Source: Ruegeria arenilitoris (GTDB taxonomy: Bacteria > Pseudomonadota > Alphaproteobacteria > Rhodobacterales > Rhodobacteraceae). Taken from it: a stretch of 64,000 nucleotides of DNA. The translations under genes were made by a program, and so were the position numbers. Numbering within the stretch: the stretch's first letter is position 1; each line of letters begins with the position of its first letter. Shown here piece after piece: positions 21,428 through 28,908 of this stretch. The stretch is from assembly GCF_042675705.1 (NCBI RefSeq), contig NZ_JBHTJJ010000006.1, one strand, 5' to 3'. The notes beneath the pieces are model-generated. The model ran no database searches and was not told where the DNA came from. It worked only from the letters and a program-made list of their open reading frames with translations.

Positions 21428-21456
21428 GACATAGCCGGGCATTGCGGCAATTTCAA
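21428..21456 (-). promoter_or_regulatory. Promoter of secE-nusG
   Basis: TTGAAA and TATGTC on the minus strand with exactly 17 bases between, placing the start of transcription about 25 bases before the secE ATG. A good match for a housekeeping sigma factor. Confidence 0.55.
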
Positions 21457-21484
21457 GGGCCGTCGGCATCACGATTGCACCCGG

Positions 21485-21643
21485 TCAGGACTTGGGGCGA
21501 TCATCCCACTCGTTGCTCAGAATCCGTCGGGCATCGCCTTCGGGGTCGTCATATTGGTTGCTGCGGACCGTATAGATGAACGCCACCAGCCCAACACCGC
21601 CCAACAGCAGCGAAATCGGTATCAGATAGGCCAGAACTTCCAT
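21485..21643 (-). CDS. ccoS: cbb3 oxidase maturation protein CcoS
   Basis: A 52-residue single-span protein needed for insertion of haem b and CuB cofactors into cbb3 oxidase. It begins MEVLAYLIPISLLLGGVGLV and, after the helix, has the family-typical YDDPEGDARRIL segment. Its start is 5 bases after the ccoI stop, so the two are translationally linked; it is the last gene of ccoGHIS. It is too short to appear in ordinary gene listings but is convincing by motif and position. Confidence 0.93.
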   Translation of the reverse strand: MEVLAYLIPISLLLGGVGLVAFIYTVRSNQYDDPEGDARRILSNEWDDRPKS

Positions 21644-21648
21644 TCGGA

Positions 21649-23826
21649 TCACCTCAGGCGCAGAGCGTTCAGGGATACGGTAATCGACGATGTGGACATC
21701 GCCAAGGCCGCGATCAAGGGCGTCGCAAGGCCGGCAACGGCCAAAGGCACCGCGATGACATTGTAGATCGTCGCAATCTGAAAATTCTCGCGGATGCGCT
21801 GCGTCGCCCGGACAGCAGTATGGCAGGCATCGGCGATCGGCGACAGGTCATTGCCCAGCAGAACGATGTCCGAAGCCACGCGGGCCGCATCCAGTGCCGA
21901 AGCCGGAGAGATCGAGGCATGGGCCGCCGCCAGCGCGGCTGTATCGTTCAACCCGTCACCGACCATCAACACCCGGCGGCCTTGATCTGCAAGCTTCTGA
22001 ATGTGTCGCGCCTTGTCCTGCGGCAGCGCCCGCGCGATCCAGGTCTCGATCCCCAGCTTCTCGGCCAGAGCTTTCACGGCGTTGGTCGTGTCCCCGGACA
22101 TGAGGATGACGTCCTTGCCCGCATCGCGCAAAGCCGCAACCGCGTCGGCGGCACCCGGGCGCAAAGAGTCGGCAAAGCGGAACTCGACCGGTCGATCGCC
22201 CCCGACCGCCAACCAAGCCGCGGTGTGATCACCCTCCGTCGCGCCCACCCATTCGGCCCGGCCCAGCCGCACGAGTTGCCCCTGAAACTGGCCCTCGGTC
22301 CCGTGACCGGGAATCTCGGTGACGTTTTCAACATCGGCCGGGGTATATCCCTCGGCCCGAGCGGCCTGGGTCAGGGCAACCGCCAGCGGATGCGCCGAAG
22401 CCTGTGCCAAGGCCAGAGCGATCTCGATCTCACGGCCTGTGTGTTCGCCACCGTTGACCAGTTCCGGCGCGCCTGATGTGAGCGTTCCGGTCTTGTCAAA
22501 CACCACGGTGTCGACCTCGGCCAACCGCTCCAACGCCGTGGCGTCCTTGATCAGCATCCCCTTGCGGAACAGCCGCCCCGAGGCCGCGGTCGTGACCGCG
22601 GGGACGGCCAACCCCAAAGCACAGGGGCAGGTGATGATCAGCACAGCGGCGGCGATGTTCAGCGCTGTGCGCAGATCGCCAGAATAGATGTACCAGCCAA
22701 CAAAACTGAGTGCGGACAGGATATGAACCCCTGGGGCATACAGCTTGGCCGCCTTGTCCGCCAAGGACGTATAGCGCGACCGCCCGGATTCCGCGATGGC
22801 CACAAGATCGGCCATGCGGTGCAGCGAAGTCTCTTCGCCCACCGCCGTTGCCTGAATGGTCAGCGGCCCGGTCAGGTTGACCTCACCCGCGCTGACCTGT
22901 GTGCCCGGCTGGGCAAATACCGGCAGGGTTTCACCGGTCAGCAAAGACCGGTCCAACTCGGATTCACCGGTCACGATCTTGCCGTCCACCGGCATCCGCC
23001 CCCCTGGTCGCACCAGGATCAGGTCCCCGACGGCCAGTTCGGCAACAGCGACTTCGTGCTCGACCCCGTCAACAAGACGGATGGCGCGCGGCACCTCGAG
23101 GGCTGTCAGCTCTTCGGCGGCGGAGCGGGCCGCGGCACGGGTGCGGTAATCCAGATAGCGCCCCGCCAGCAGAAAGAACGTCAGCGTCAAAGCCGCATCG
23201 AAATAGGCGTGCTCACCGCTCAGCGCCGTTTCCCAAAGCGAAGTGACCAAGGCCAGCAGGATCGCCAGAACGATCGGCACGTCCATGTTCAGGCGGCGAA
23301 CACGCAGTGCGCTCCACGCGTTGGCAAAAAACGGTTGGGCCGAGAACGCAATGGCCGGGAGGGCGATGGCCGCCGAAATCCAGTGAAACATGTCGCGCGT
23401 CGCGTCGGTGGCGCCGGACCAGACGGACACAGACAGCAGCATCACGTTCATCGATGCAAAGCCGGCGACCGCGAGGCGCATCAGCAGATCCCGTCCGGCC
23501 TTGTCCGATTGCGTGGCTGACAGAGCACCCGGATCCAGCTCATGCGCCTCGTACCCGGCCCGATCGAGGACCGGGATCAGATCCGTTGCCCGAACCTCGG
23601 GCCCCGCCTTGATCAGAGCGCGCTTGAGCGTCAGGTTGACCCGCGCGTCCTGTACGCCGGGGTGCGCGTTCAACGCACGTTCGACATTGGCAATACAGGC
23701 CGAGCAATGAATGCCCGGCAGTGACAGCGCGATCTGAACGTCGACCGGAACCGGCCTGGCCGGTTCCGCCGGAGCCGCGATGCAGCCCGGACAGGCCGCG
23801 GTCCCGGATGTCACCTGCGACGACAT
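21649..23826 (-). CDS. ccoI: Copper-translocating P1B-type ATPase CcoI (FixI)
   Basis: Inner-membrane copper pump that supplies copper for cbb3 oxidase assembly. The chosen start gives 725 residues (MSSQVTSGTAACPGCIAAPA); 74 upstream codons in the frame overlap ccoH and are discarded. It contains an N-terminal metal-binding domain with GIHCSACIAN, an extra CPGC before it, the membrane CPC motif in ITCPCALGLAVP, the phosphorylation site DKTGTLTSG, and the hinge VGDGLNDTAALAAAHAS. The start lies 4 bases after the ccoH stop. Regulation is probably by FnrL through the box before ccoG. Confidence 0.97.
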   Translation of the reverse strand: MSSQVTSGTAACPGCIAAPAEPARPVPVDVQIALSLPGIHCSACIANVERALNAHPGVQDARVNLTLKRALIKAGPEVRATDLIPVLDRAGYEAHELDPGALSATQSDKAGRDLLMRLAVAGFASMNVMLLSVSVWSGATDATRDMFHWISAAIALPAIAFSAQPFFANAWSALRVRRLNMDVPIVLAILLALVTSLWETALSGEHAYFDAALTLTFFLLAGRYLDYRTRAAARSAAEELTALEVPRAIRLVDGVEHEVAVAELAVGDLILVRPGGRMPVDGKIVTGESELDRSLLTGETLPVFAQPGTQVSAGEVNLTGPLTIQATAVGEETSLHRMADLVAIAESGRSRYTSLADKAAKLYAPGVHILSALSFVGWYIYSGDLRTALNIAAAVLIITCPCALGLAVPAVTTAASGRLFRKGMLIKDATALERLAEVDTVVFDKTGTLTSGAPELVNGGEHTGREIEIALALAQASAHPLAVALTQAARAEGYTPADVENVTEIPGHGTEGQFQGQLVRLGRAEWVGATEGDHTAAWLAVGGDRPVEFRFADSLRPGAADAVAALRDAGKDVILMSGDTTNAVKALAEKLGIETWIARALPQDKARHIQKLADQGRRVLMVGDGLNDTAALAAAHASISPASALDAARVASDIVLLGNDLSPIADACHTAVRATQRIRENFQIATIYNVIAVPLAVAGLATPLIAALAMSTSSITVSLNALRLR

Positions 23827-23830
23827 CGGC

Positions 23831-24289
23831 CTAACCCTTGATGTACAACGGAATGCGCCGACTGAATTCCGCGCCGTCCGCATCGCGCGCGACAATACGG
23901 ACATTCCAGTTGCCTTTTCCAAGCGTCGCCGGGGTGGAATACGCCACACCGTCAAAGGTGAAGTCCGGCGAAAAATCCTCGCGCATATGAGTTGCGCGGC
24001 CGACCACGGCCTGCAGTTCGGCCACCCGCACAGGCACGCCTTGCGCATCCGTGATGCGAAGGATCAGCAGGCCGCCCTTGGTTTCCACCTCTGCATCCCA
24101 GCCCAGAGACTGCTGCTCCTTCAGCTTTTCATTGAACTCCTGACTGGCAACGTAGGAGTTCTTGACCTCGAGCCCGGGGAATGTCGCGACTGCCTTGTAG
24201 GCCAGCACCAGATTAACTGCGATGATGACCCCGAAGGCCCCGACAAAAACCGCAAGAGCGTGCTTTCCGGTGAATTTGCGCTCGGCCAT
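23831..24289 (-). CDS. ccoH: cbb3 oxidase assembly protein CcoH (FixH)
   Basis: A 152-residue bitopic membrane protein of the FixH family, thought to help assemble or stabilise cbb3 oxidase, possibly with CcoI. It has an N-terminal helix (LAVFVGAFGVIIAVNLVLAY), the family motif VKNSYVASQEFNEKL and a periplasmic immunoglobulin-like domain containing GNWNVRIVARDADG. It sits 3 bases after ccoG and 4 before ccoI. Confidence 0.94.
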   Translation of the reverse strand: MAERKFTGKHALAVFVGAFGVIIAVNLVLAYKAVATFPGLEVKNSYVASQEFNEKLKEQQSLGWDAEVETKGGLLILRITDAQGVPVRVAELQAVVGRATHMREDFSPDFTFDGVAYSTPATLGKGNWNVRIVARDADGAEFSRRIPLYIKG

Positions 24290-24292
24290 TAT

Positions 24293-25720
24293 TCAGTTCC
24301 CCCGCCCGTTGAACGTGGTGTCCTTGTAGGCGCGCTCGCCGCTTTGCAGGTCTTCGACCCAGATCCGGACCGGTGTCGTTTCAGCCATTGCGGGCGCTAT
24401 ATCTTTCGTGGCGACGATGTAGACCCGGGTCAACTGTGCCGTGTCCGCAGTTACATTTACCGTATCCAGTTCCGTTCCTTCAATCTGAACCTGCAGGCTT
24501 GGGTCACCGACCAGAGACAGTTTGAACAGGCGGTCTTCGCCATGTTTGTTCCGCAACCGCACGTCGTAGGTGTTGCGGATCGAACCGTCGGACATGGTCA
24601 CGAATGTCGGATTGCGCACTGGCGCCACCGTCAGATCGATATCCGACCGGATGAACAGCGCAAACAGCAGGCCAAAACCCACCAGCGACCAAAGCGCGGT
24701 ATACATGATCGTCCGGGGCCGCAGGATGTGCTTCCACACATTTTTTGGGGGGTGGCCCGCGCGTTCACGCGTTTCGTCGCTGAGCGCCATATAGTCGATC
24801 AAACCGCGCGGCTTGCCGATCTTGGCCATCATGTCGTCGCAGGCATCGATGCACAGCGCGCAGGTTATGCACTCCAACTGTTGGCCATCACGGATGTCGA
24901 TCCCGACCGGGCAGACATTGACGCAGGCCATGCAGTCGATGCAGTCGCCCAGTTCAGAGTCGGCCGTCCGTTTGCCCTTGCCGCGCGGCTCGCCCCGCCA
25001 CTCTCGGTAGCCAACCACCAGCGTGTCCTCGTCCATCATCGCCGCCTGAATTCGCGGCCACGGACAGGCATAGATGCAGATCTGCTCTCGCGCGAACCCG
25101 CCGAAGAAAAAGGTCGTGCCGGTCAGAACCAGCATGGTGGTATAGGCGACCGGATGAGCGTTGCCAGTCACAAGGTCCCGCGCAAGGGTCGGCGCATCCG
25201 CGAAATAGAACACCCAGGCCCCGCCGGTCGCCAGACCGATCAGGAACCAGACCACCCATTTGGTCAATCGCAGGCGAGCCTTGCGGAAATCCAGCTTCTT
25301 CTGACGATGCAGGCGCAGGCGGGCGTTTCGATCGCCTTCGATCCAGCGCTCGACCAGAATGAAAAGGTCGGTCCAAACCGTCTGTGGGCAGGCATAGCCG
25401 CACCACACCCGCCCCAAGGCCGACGTAAACAGGAACAGCCCCAAGCCGGCCATGATCAGCAGACCGGCCACAAAGTAGAATTCGTGTGGCCAGATCTCGA
25501 TCCAGAAGAAGTAAAAGCGGCGGTTCGCAAGATCCAGCAGCACCGCCTGATCCGGAAGGCTAGGCCCCCGATCCCACCGGATCCACGGCGTCACATAGTA
25601 AATGCCAAGCGTGACGGCCATTATGATCCATTTGAGGTTCCGAAACTTGCCGGAAACGCGCCGTGGAAAGATCGGTTCCCTTGCGGCGTAAAGGCTGGGG
25701 GCTGGGGTGTGATCGCTCAC
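24293..25720 (-). CDS. ccoG: cbb3 oxidase accessory ferredoxin-like protein CcoG (FixG/RdxB)
   Basis: Polytopic membrane iron-sulfur protein of 475 residues. CcoG proteins act in copper handling for cbb3 oxidase (cupric reductase activity is reported for the family). It has several helices, the periplasmic-side Cys motif GYACPQTVWTDLF, the conserved CPWPRIQ, and two [4Fe-4S] clusters: CIDCMACVNVCPVGIDIR and CITCALCIDACDDMM. The C-terminal part is an immunoglobulin-like domain (FixG_C). First gene of ccoGHIS, with an FNR-type box 63 bases upstream. Confidence 0.97.
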   Translation of the reverse strand: MSDHTPAPSLYAAREPIFPRRVSGKFRNLKWIIMAVTLGIYYVTPWIRWDRGPSLPDQAVLLDLANRRFYFFWIEIWPHEFYFVAGLLIMAGLGLFLFTSALGRVWCGYACPQTVWTDLFILVERWIEGDRNARLRLHRQKKLDFRKARLRLTKWVVWFLIGLATGGAWVFYFADAPTLARDLVTGNAHPVAYTTMLVLTGTTFFFGGFAREQICIYACPWPRIQAAMMDEDTLVVGYREWRGEPRGKGKRTADSELGDCIDCMACVNVCPVGIDIRDGQQLECITCALCIDACDDMMAKIGKPRGLIDYMALSDETRERAGHPPKNVWKHILRPRTIMYTALWSLVGFGLLFALFIRSDIDLTVAPVRNPTFVTMSDGSIRNTYDVRLRNKHGEDRLFKLSLVGDPSLQVQIEGTELDTVNVTADTAQLTRVYIVATKDIAPAMAETTPVRIWVEDLQSGERAYKDTTFNGRGN

Positions 25721-25782
25721 GGCATGGCTCCGGATCTTGCTGTTTGTCGGGCGACTTGTTCCAGATCATACACCGGACAACT

Positions 25783-25796
25783 TTGACATGGGTCAA
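25783..25796 (-). promoter_or_regulatory. FNR/FnrL-type box upstream of ccoG
   Basis: TTGAC-ATGG-GTCAA, a perfect dyad that differs from the TTGAT-N4-ATCAA consensus by one symmetric base in each half. It lies 63 bases before the ccoG ATG, and a TATGAT follows on the minus strand. FnrL encoded at 34207-34950 is the natural candidate regulator. Confidence 0.72.
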
Positions 25797-25821
25797 AAGC
25801 GCATCGCGCAGACACCTTTTG

Positions 25822-26697
25822 TCACACCTGGTTCGCTTGGCGTTTCAGCCACCCGACGAACGTCTTCACCGCCTTTCTCTGCGGCGTTTGCGCCGTCACG
25901 ATGTGGTAGCCTCGGGCGTCCGGTGCGACATGAAGTTCAACTAGTCTTCCGGCCACGATATCACGTTCGACGAAATGTCGCACCGTCACCGTGACCCCCT
26001 GCCCCGCGCGCACGCCCTCAAGGACCAGATTGCCCGGCAGACTGGTCCGTCCAGCGCCGGGGTCCATGGCCGCCCCATGTTGTGCCAGCCATGTGCTGGC
26101 TTCGGTCGTGCCCACCTCTTCCAGCCAAGGCAAACGGGCCAGATCAGCCGCCGGCCACTCGGACCTGGAACCCAGAAGACTGGGCGCGGCAACGATGACC
26201 ATCGGGGTTTTCAACAACATCTCGGACCGGACGCCCGGCCAACCGCCCGCCCCGTATCGAATCGCGACATCCACCCCGCCGGGGCGCAGATCGACCAGTT
26301 CCGGTGACGGATCCAAGGTCAGATCGATTCCGGGGTGATCCGACCGGAAAATCGGCAGTCGCGGCATCAGCCATGAAGCTGCAAATGAGGAGGTCAGCGA
26401 AACGTGCACCGGCCGATCCTCTCCCGCGTGCACCAGGTCCGAGACCGCCGCATGGATGGCGCCAAACCCCAGCTGAACGCTGCGGGCCAGGTGTTCGCCA
26501 TCCGACGTCAGGACCAGCGTCTTGCCCGACCGGTCCAACAGGGTCACGCCCATATGCGCCTCAAGCGCCCGCAACTGCTGGCTTACGGCGGCATGACTTA
26601 CATTCAACGCATCGCCGGCCTTGACGATATTTCTGTGCTCGGCAAAAGCACAGAAAGCCCGTAGCGCCGACAAGGGCGGAAGGTTCAGCCAGTCCAT
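25822..26697 (-). CDS. LysR-family transcriptional regulator (GcvA-like)
   Basis: A 291-residue LysR regulator. The N-terminal winged helix (LPPLSALRAFCAFAEHRN...VSHAAVSQQLRALEAHMG) is followed by the linker LLDRSGKTLVLTSDGEHL and the periplasmic-binding-like effector domain starting at PVHVSLTSSFAASWLMPRLP, which matches GcvA-type regulators. AGAGG precedes the ATG chosen (MDWLNLPP). It shares an intergenic region of about 100 bases with a divergent small gene (26797), its most likely target besides itself. The effector is unknown. Its 3' end faces away from the ccoG promoter. Confidence 0.88.
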   Translation of the reverse strand: MDWLNLPPLSALRAFCAFAEHRNIVKAGDALNVSHAAVSQQLRALEAHMGVTLLDRSGKTLVLTSDGEHLARSVQLGFGAIHAAVSDLVHAGEDRPVHVSLTSSFAASWLMPRLPIFRSDHPGIDLTLDPSPELVDLRPGGVDVAIRYGAGGWPGVRSEMLLKTPMVIVAAPSLLGSRSEWPAADLARLPWLEEVGTTEASTWLAQHGAAMDPGAGRTSLPGNLVLEGVRAGQGVTVTVRHFVERDIVAGRLVELHVAPDARGYHIVTAQTPQRKAVKTFVGWLKRQANQV

Positions 26698-26796
26698 ATG
26701 TAACCTCTGCTTACATCTGAACACGGTAATTGAGTCGCAAATATCCGGTCAAGAGCCGATGCTGGAGCCCGAGTTCATCGCATCAGGAGAAAGACC

Positions 26797-26958
26797 ATGC
26801 TGAACATCTACGCTGCTTCCTTCATGACCGCCACGCGGTTGAACGCACCCAAGCTGCGCGACGCGCCCAAACCGAATGCGCCAAAAAGGAAAAGATGGCT
26901 GCCCGCCGGACACTGGTGGATCAGCAAGAGCCGCGAGTTGGATCCGCGCAACCTTTAG
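26797..26958 (+). CDS. Small basic protein of unknown function, 53 residues
   Basis: An unrecognised but credible small gene. It has a well-placed AGGAG 7 bases before the ATG, starts MLNIYAASFMTATRLNAP, then a Lys/Arg/Pro-rich middle (KLRDAPKPNAPKRKRW) and an aromatic, charged end (PAGHWWISKSRELDPRNL). No transmembrane helix. It is transcribed away from the LysR gene, the usual place for a LysR target. I do not know a family for it. Confidence 0.55.
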   Translation: MLNIYAASFMTATRLNAPKLRDAPKPNAPKRKRWLPAGHWWISKSRELDPRNL

Positions 26959-27021
26959 GATCAGTTAGCGCGCCCGCGCTGGACCGGGGCCATTGTCAGC
27001 ACTATTTTCGGAAAATGCGAT

Positions 27022-27096
27022 GCCGGCTGTTCAGGAAACGCGCGAACAGATGGAACAGCCGGCACCTAGGCCTTCGGGCGGCACGCCGCCCGAAGG
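27022..27096 (-). terminator. Tandem hairpins after ccoNOQP
   Basis: Two strong hairpins lie between the ccoP stop and the small gene at 26797. The ccoP-proximal one pairs CCTTCGGGCGG with CCGCCCGAAGG (27071-27096). The other pairs GCCGGCTGTTC with GAACAGCCGGC (27022-27032 / 27053-27063). Neither has a good U-tract on either strand. They probably end or protect the converging transcripts. Confidence 0.45.
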
Positions 27097-27108
27097 TGTT
27101 CCTGGATT

Positions 27109-27972
27109 TTATTGACCGCCACCCAACTGGTGGACATAGGCCGACACGGCGCGGATCTGCGCTTCGGTCAGACGCGTGTCCCAGGGGGGCATGACGCCAA
27201 ACCGGCTGTAGGTCACCGTTTCAGTCAGCGTTTTCTCATCGCCGCCATACAGCCAGATCGCATCCGTCAGGTTCGGCGCGCCCTGCGCGATATCGCCTTT
27301 GCCGTCTTCACCGTGACAGGCCGCGCAATTGTCCTCGTAGACAACCTTGCCCGCCTGCGCCGCAGCATCGTCGGTTTGGGCTTTGGTCAGCGACATCACA
27401 TATTGCACGACCTGGGTGATTTCCTCGGACTCGAGGATCTCGCCGAACGCCGGCATTTCGGAGTAGCGCGCGTCGTCGCTTTCTTCGTTGCGAATGCCGT
27501 AGCTGACCGTGGTGACGATGTCATCCAAGGTGCCGCCCCACAGCCAGGCGTCGTCCAGAAGGTTCGGGAAACCCTTTGCGCCCTGCGCGCCCGAACCGTG
27601 GCACTGAGCGCACCAGGTGCGGAACACGGCACCACCGGCGTTGACCGCATATTGCTGTAGCTCGGCATCCTTGGCGATATCATCCAGCGGTGTCTCGACC
27701 AGCTTGGCGTTCCACGGAGCGTTGGCCTCTTCAAACGAAACCATCTCCTTCTGCACCAGTTCACGCGAGGACCAGCCAAGCACACCGGCGGTTGCAGATT
27801 GCACCAGCGGCCACGCCGGATACATGATCGTGTAGATCACACCCCAGAAGATGGTCGCGTAGAAGGTCCACAACCACCAACGCGGCATCGGGTTGTCGAA
27901 TTCCTCAATGCCATCCCAGCTGTGACCGGTCGTCTTGGGATCACCCGGCTGTTTTTCAGGTGTCTTGCTCAT
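27109..27972 (-). CDS. ccoP: cbb3-type cytochrome c oxidase, dihaem subunit CcoP
   Basis: Membrane-anchored dihaem cytochrome c that passes electrons to CcoO/CcoN. It has 287 residues: a cytoplasmic N-terminus with the typical TTGHSWDGIEEFDNPMPRWW, one helix near 30-50, then two cytochrome c domains with CAQCH and CAACH haem sites and methionine ligands in SEMPAFG and GVMPPWD. Its start overlaps the ccoQ stop by 4 bases. Last gene of ccoNOQP. Confidence 0.98.
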   Translation of the reverse strand: MSKTPEKQPGDPKTTGHSWDGIEEFDNPMPRWWLWTFYATIFWGVIYTIMYPAWPLVQSATAGVLGWSSRELVQKEMVSFEEANAPWNAKLVETPLDDIAKDAELQQYAVNAGGAVFRTWCAQCHGSGAQGAKGFPNLLDDAWLWGGTLDDIVTTVSYGIRNEESDDARYSEMPAFGEILESEEITQVVQYVMSLTKAQTDDAAAQAGKVVYEDNCAACHGEDGKGDIAQGAPNLTDAIWLYGGDEKTLTETVTYSRFGVMPPWDTRLTEAQIRAVSAYVHQLGGGQ

Positions 27973-28154
27973 TTCCGCGCCTCCTCGGATGTGGCGGGTT
28001 TGTCTTGATGCCGGAACGGGATGTTTGCGGTGTCCTTGTATTCCTTGCTGGCACCGGGGCGGAACACCCAGATGACGATGCCGACAAAGAAGGCGAACAA
28101 CAGAAGCAGCATCCAGCTATCCGCGAATTGCCTCAGGATCGTGTATTCTTCCAT
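27969..28154 (-). CDS. ccoQ: cbb3 oxidase subunit CcoQ (FixQ)
   Basis: A 61-residue single-span protein that stabilises the cbb3 complex, especially in air. It starts MEEYTILRQFADSWMLLLLF, has one helix (about 14-32) ending FRPGASKEYKDTANIPFRHQ, the standard FixQ tail, and ends with charged residues. It overlaps ccoP by 4 bases and follows ccoO by 11. Confidence 0.95.
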   Translation of the reverse strand: MEEYTILRQFADSWMLLLLFAFFVGIVIWVFRPGASKEYKDTANIPFRHQDKPATSEEARK

Positions 28155-28165
28155 TACACCCTCCT

Positions 28166-28894
28166 TTAGCGGCTTGCATCCGGGGTGAAGGTCGAGAAGT
28201 CGACCAGCGTTCCCAGCATCTGCAGATATGCAACCAACGCATCGGCTTCGGTCAGTTCCGGCTGACCATCGAAGTTGCGCACGTTGACGTTTTCGCCATA
28301 ACGCTCCAGCAGCCCGTCATAGTCGCTGTCCGGATCGGCCTGCGCGCGGAAATCGGCAACTGCGTTTTCCAGCATCTCGTCCGTATAGGGCGTGCCCAAA
28401 ACCGCATTGGTGGCCATGATGTCACCGATATACCGGCCGTCGATCTTGCGGTTTTCCAGGAAGCCGTATTTCGGCATCACGGATTCCGGCACCACCGATT
28501 GCGGATCACGCAGATGGTCCACGTGCCATTGATCCGAGTAGCGGCCACCCACACGGGCCAGATCAGGCCCGGTGCGTTTGGACCCCCACTGGAACGGGTG
28601 GTCGTACATCGACTCGGCCGCCAGCGAGTAGTGGCCATAGCGCTCGACCTCGTCCCGCATTGGGCGGATCATCTGACTGTGGCAGACATAGCAGCCTTCG
28701 CGGATGTAGATCTCACGCCCCGCCATCTCGAGCGGGGTGTAAGGGCGCATGCCCTCCACCTTCTCGATTGTGTTCTCAAGGTAGAACAGCGGGGTGATCT
28801 GAACGATGCCACCGATGGTCACGACCAGGAAGCTGAAGATCAGCAGGAGGGTCGCGTTGGTCTCGAGGATCTTGTGTTTGTCGAGAATTGCCAT
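28166..28894 (-). CDS. ccoO: cbb3 oxidase monohaem subunit CcoO
   Basis: Membrane-bound monohaem cytochrome c, 242 residues. It has an N-terminal helix (LLLIFSFLVVTIGGIVQI), the CYVCHSQMIRPMRDEVERYG haem site and PFQWGSKRTGPDLARVGGRY, all family hallmarks, and the methionine region ESVMPKYGFLE. It is 14 bases after ccoN and overlaps no gene. Confidence 0.98.
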   Translation of the reverse strand: MAILDKHKILETNATLLLIFSFLVVTIGGIVQITPLFYLENTIEKVEGMRPYTPLEMAGREIYIREGCYVCHSQMIRPMRDEVERYGHYSLAAESMYDHPFQWGSKRTGPDLARVGGRYSDQWHVDHLRDPQSVVPESVMPKYGFLENRKIDGRYIGDIMATNAVLGTPYTDEMLENAVADFRAQADPDSDYDGLLERYGENVNVRNFDGQPELTEADALVAYLQMLGTLVDFSTFTPDASR

Positions 28895-28908
28895 TGCTCC
28901 GGCCCTCC

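Noticed and set aside
22723..23520. Plus-strand frames opposite ccoI that look basic and Gln/His-rich
   Set aside because: Composition is that of an antisense frame in a GC-rich gene and there is no ribosome site or family resemblance.
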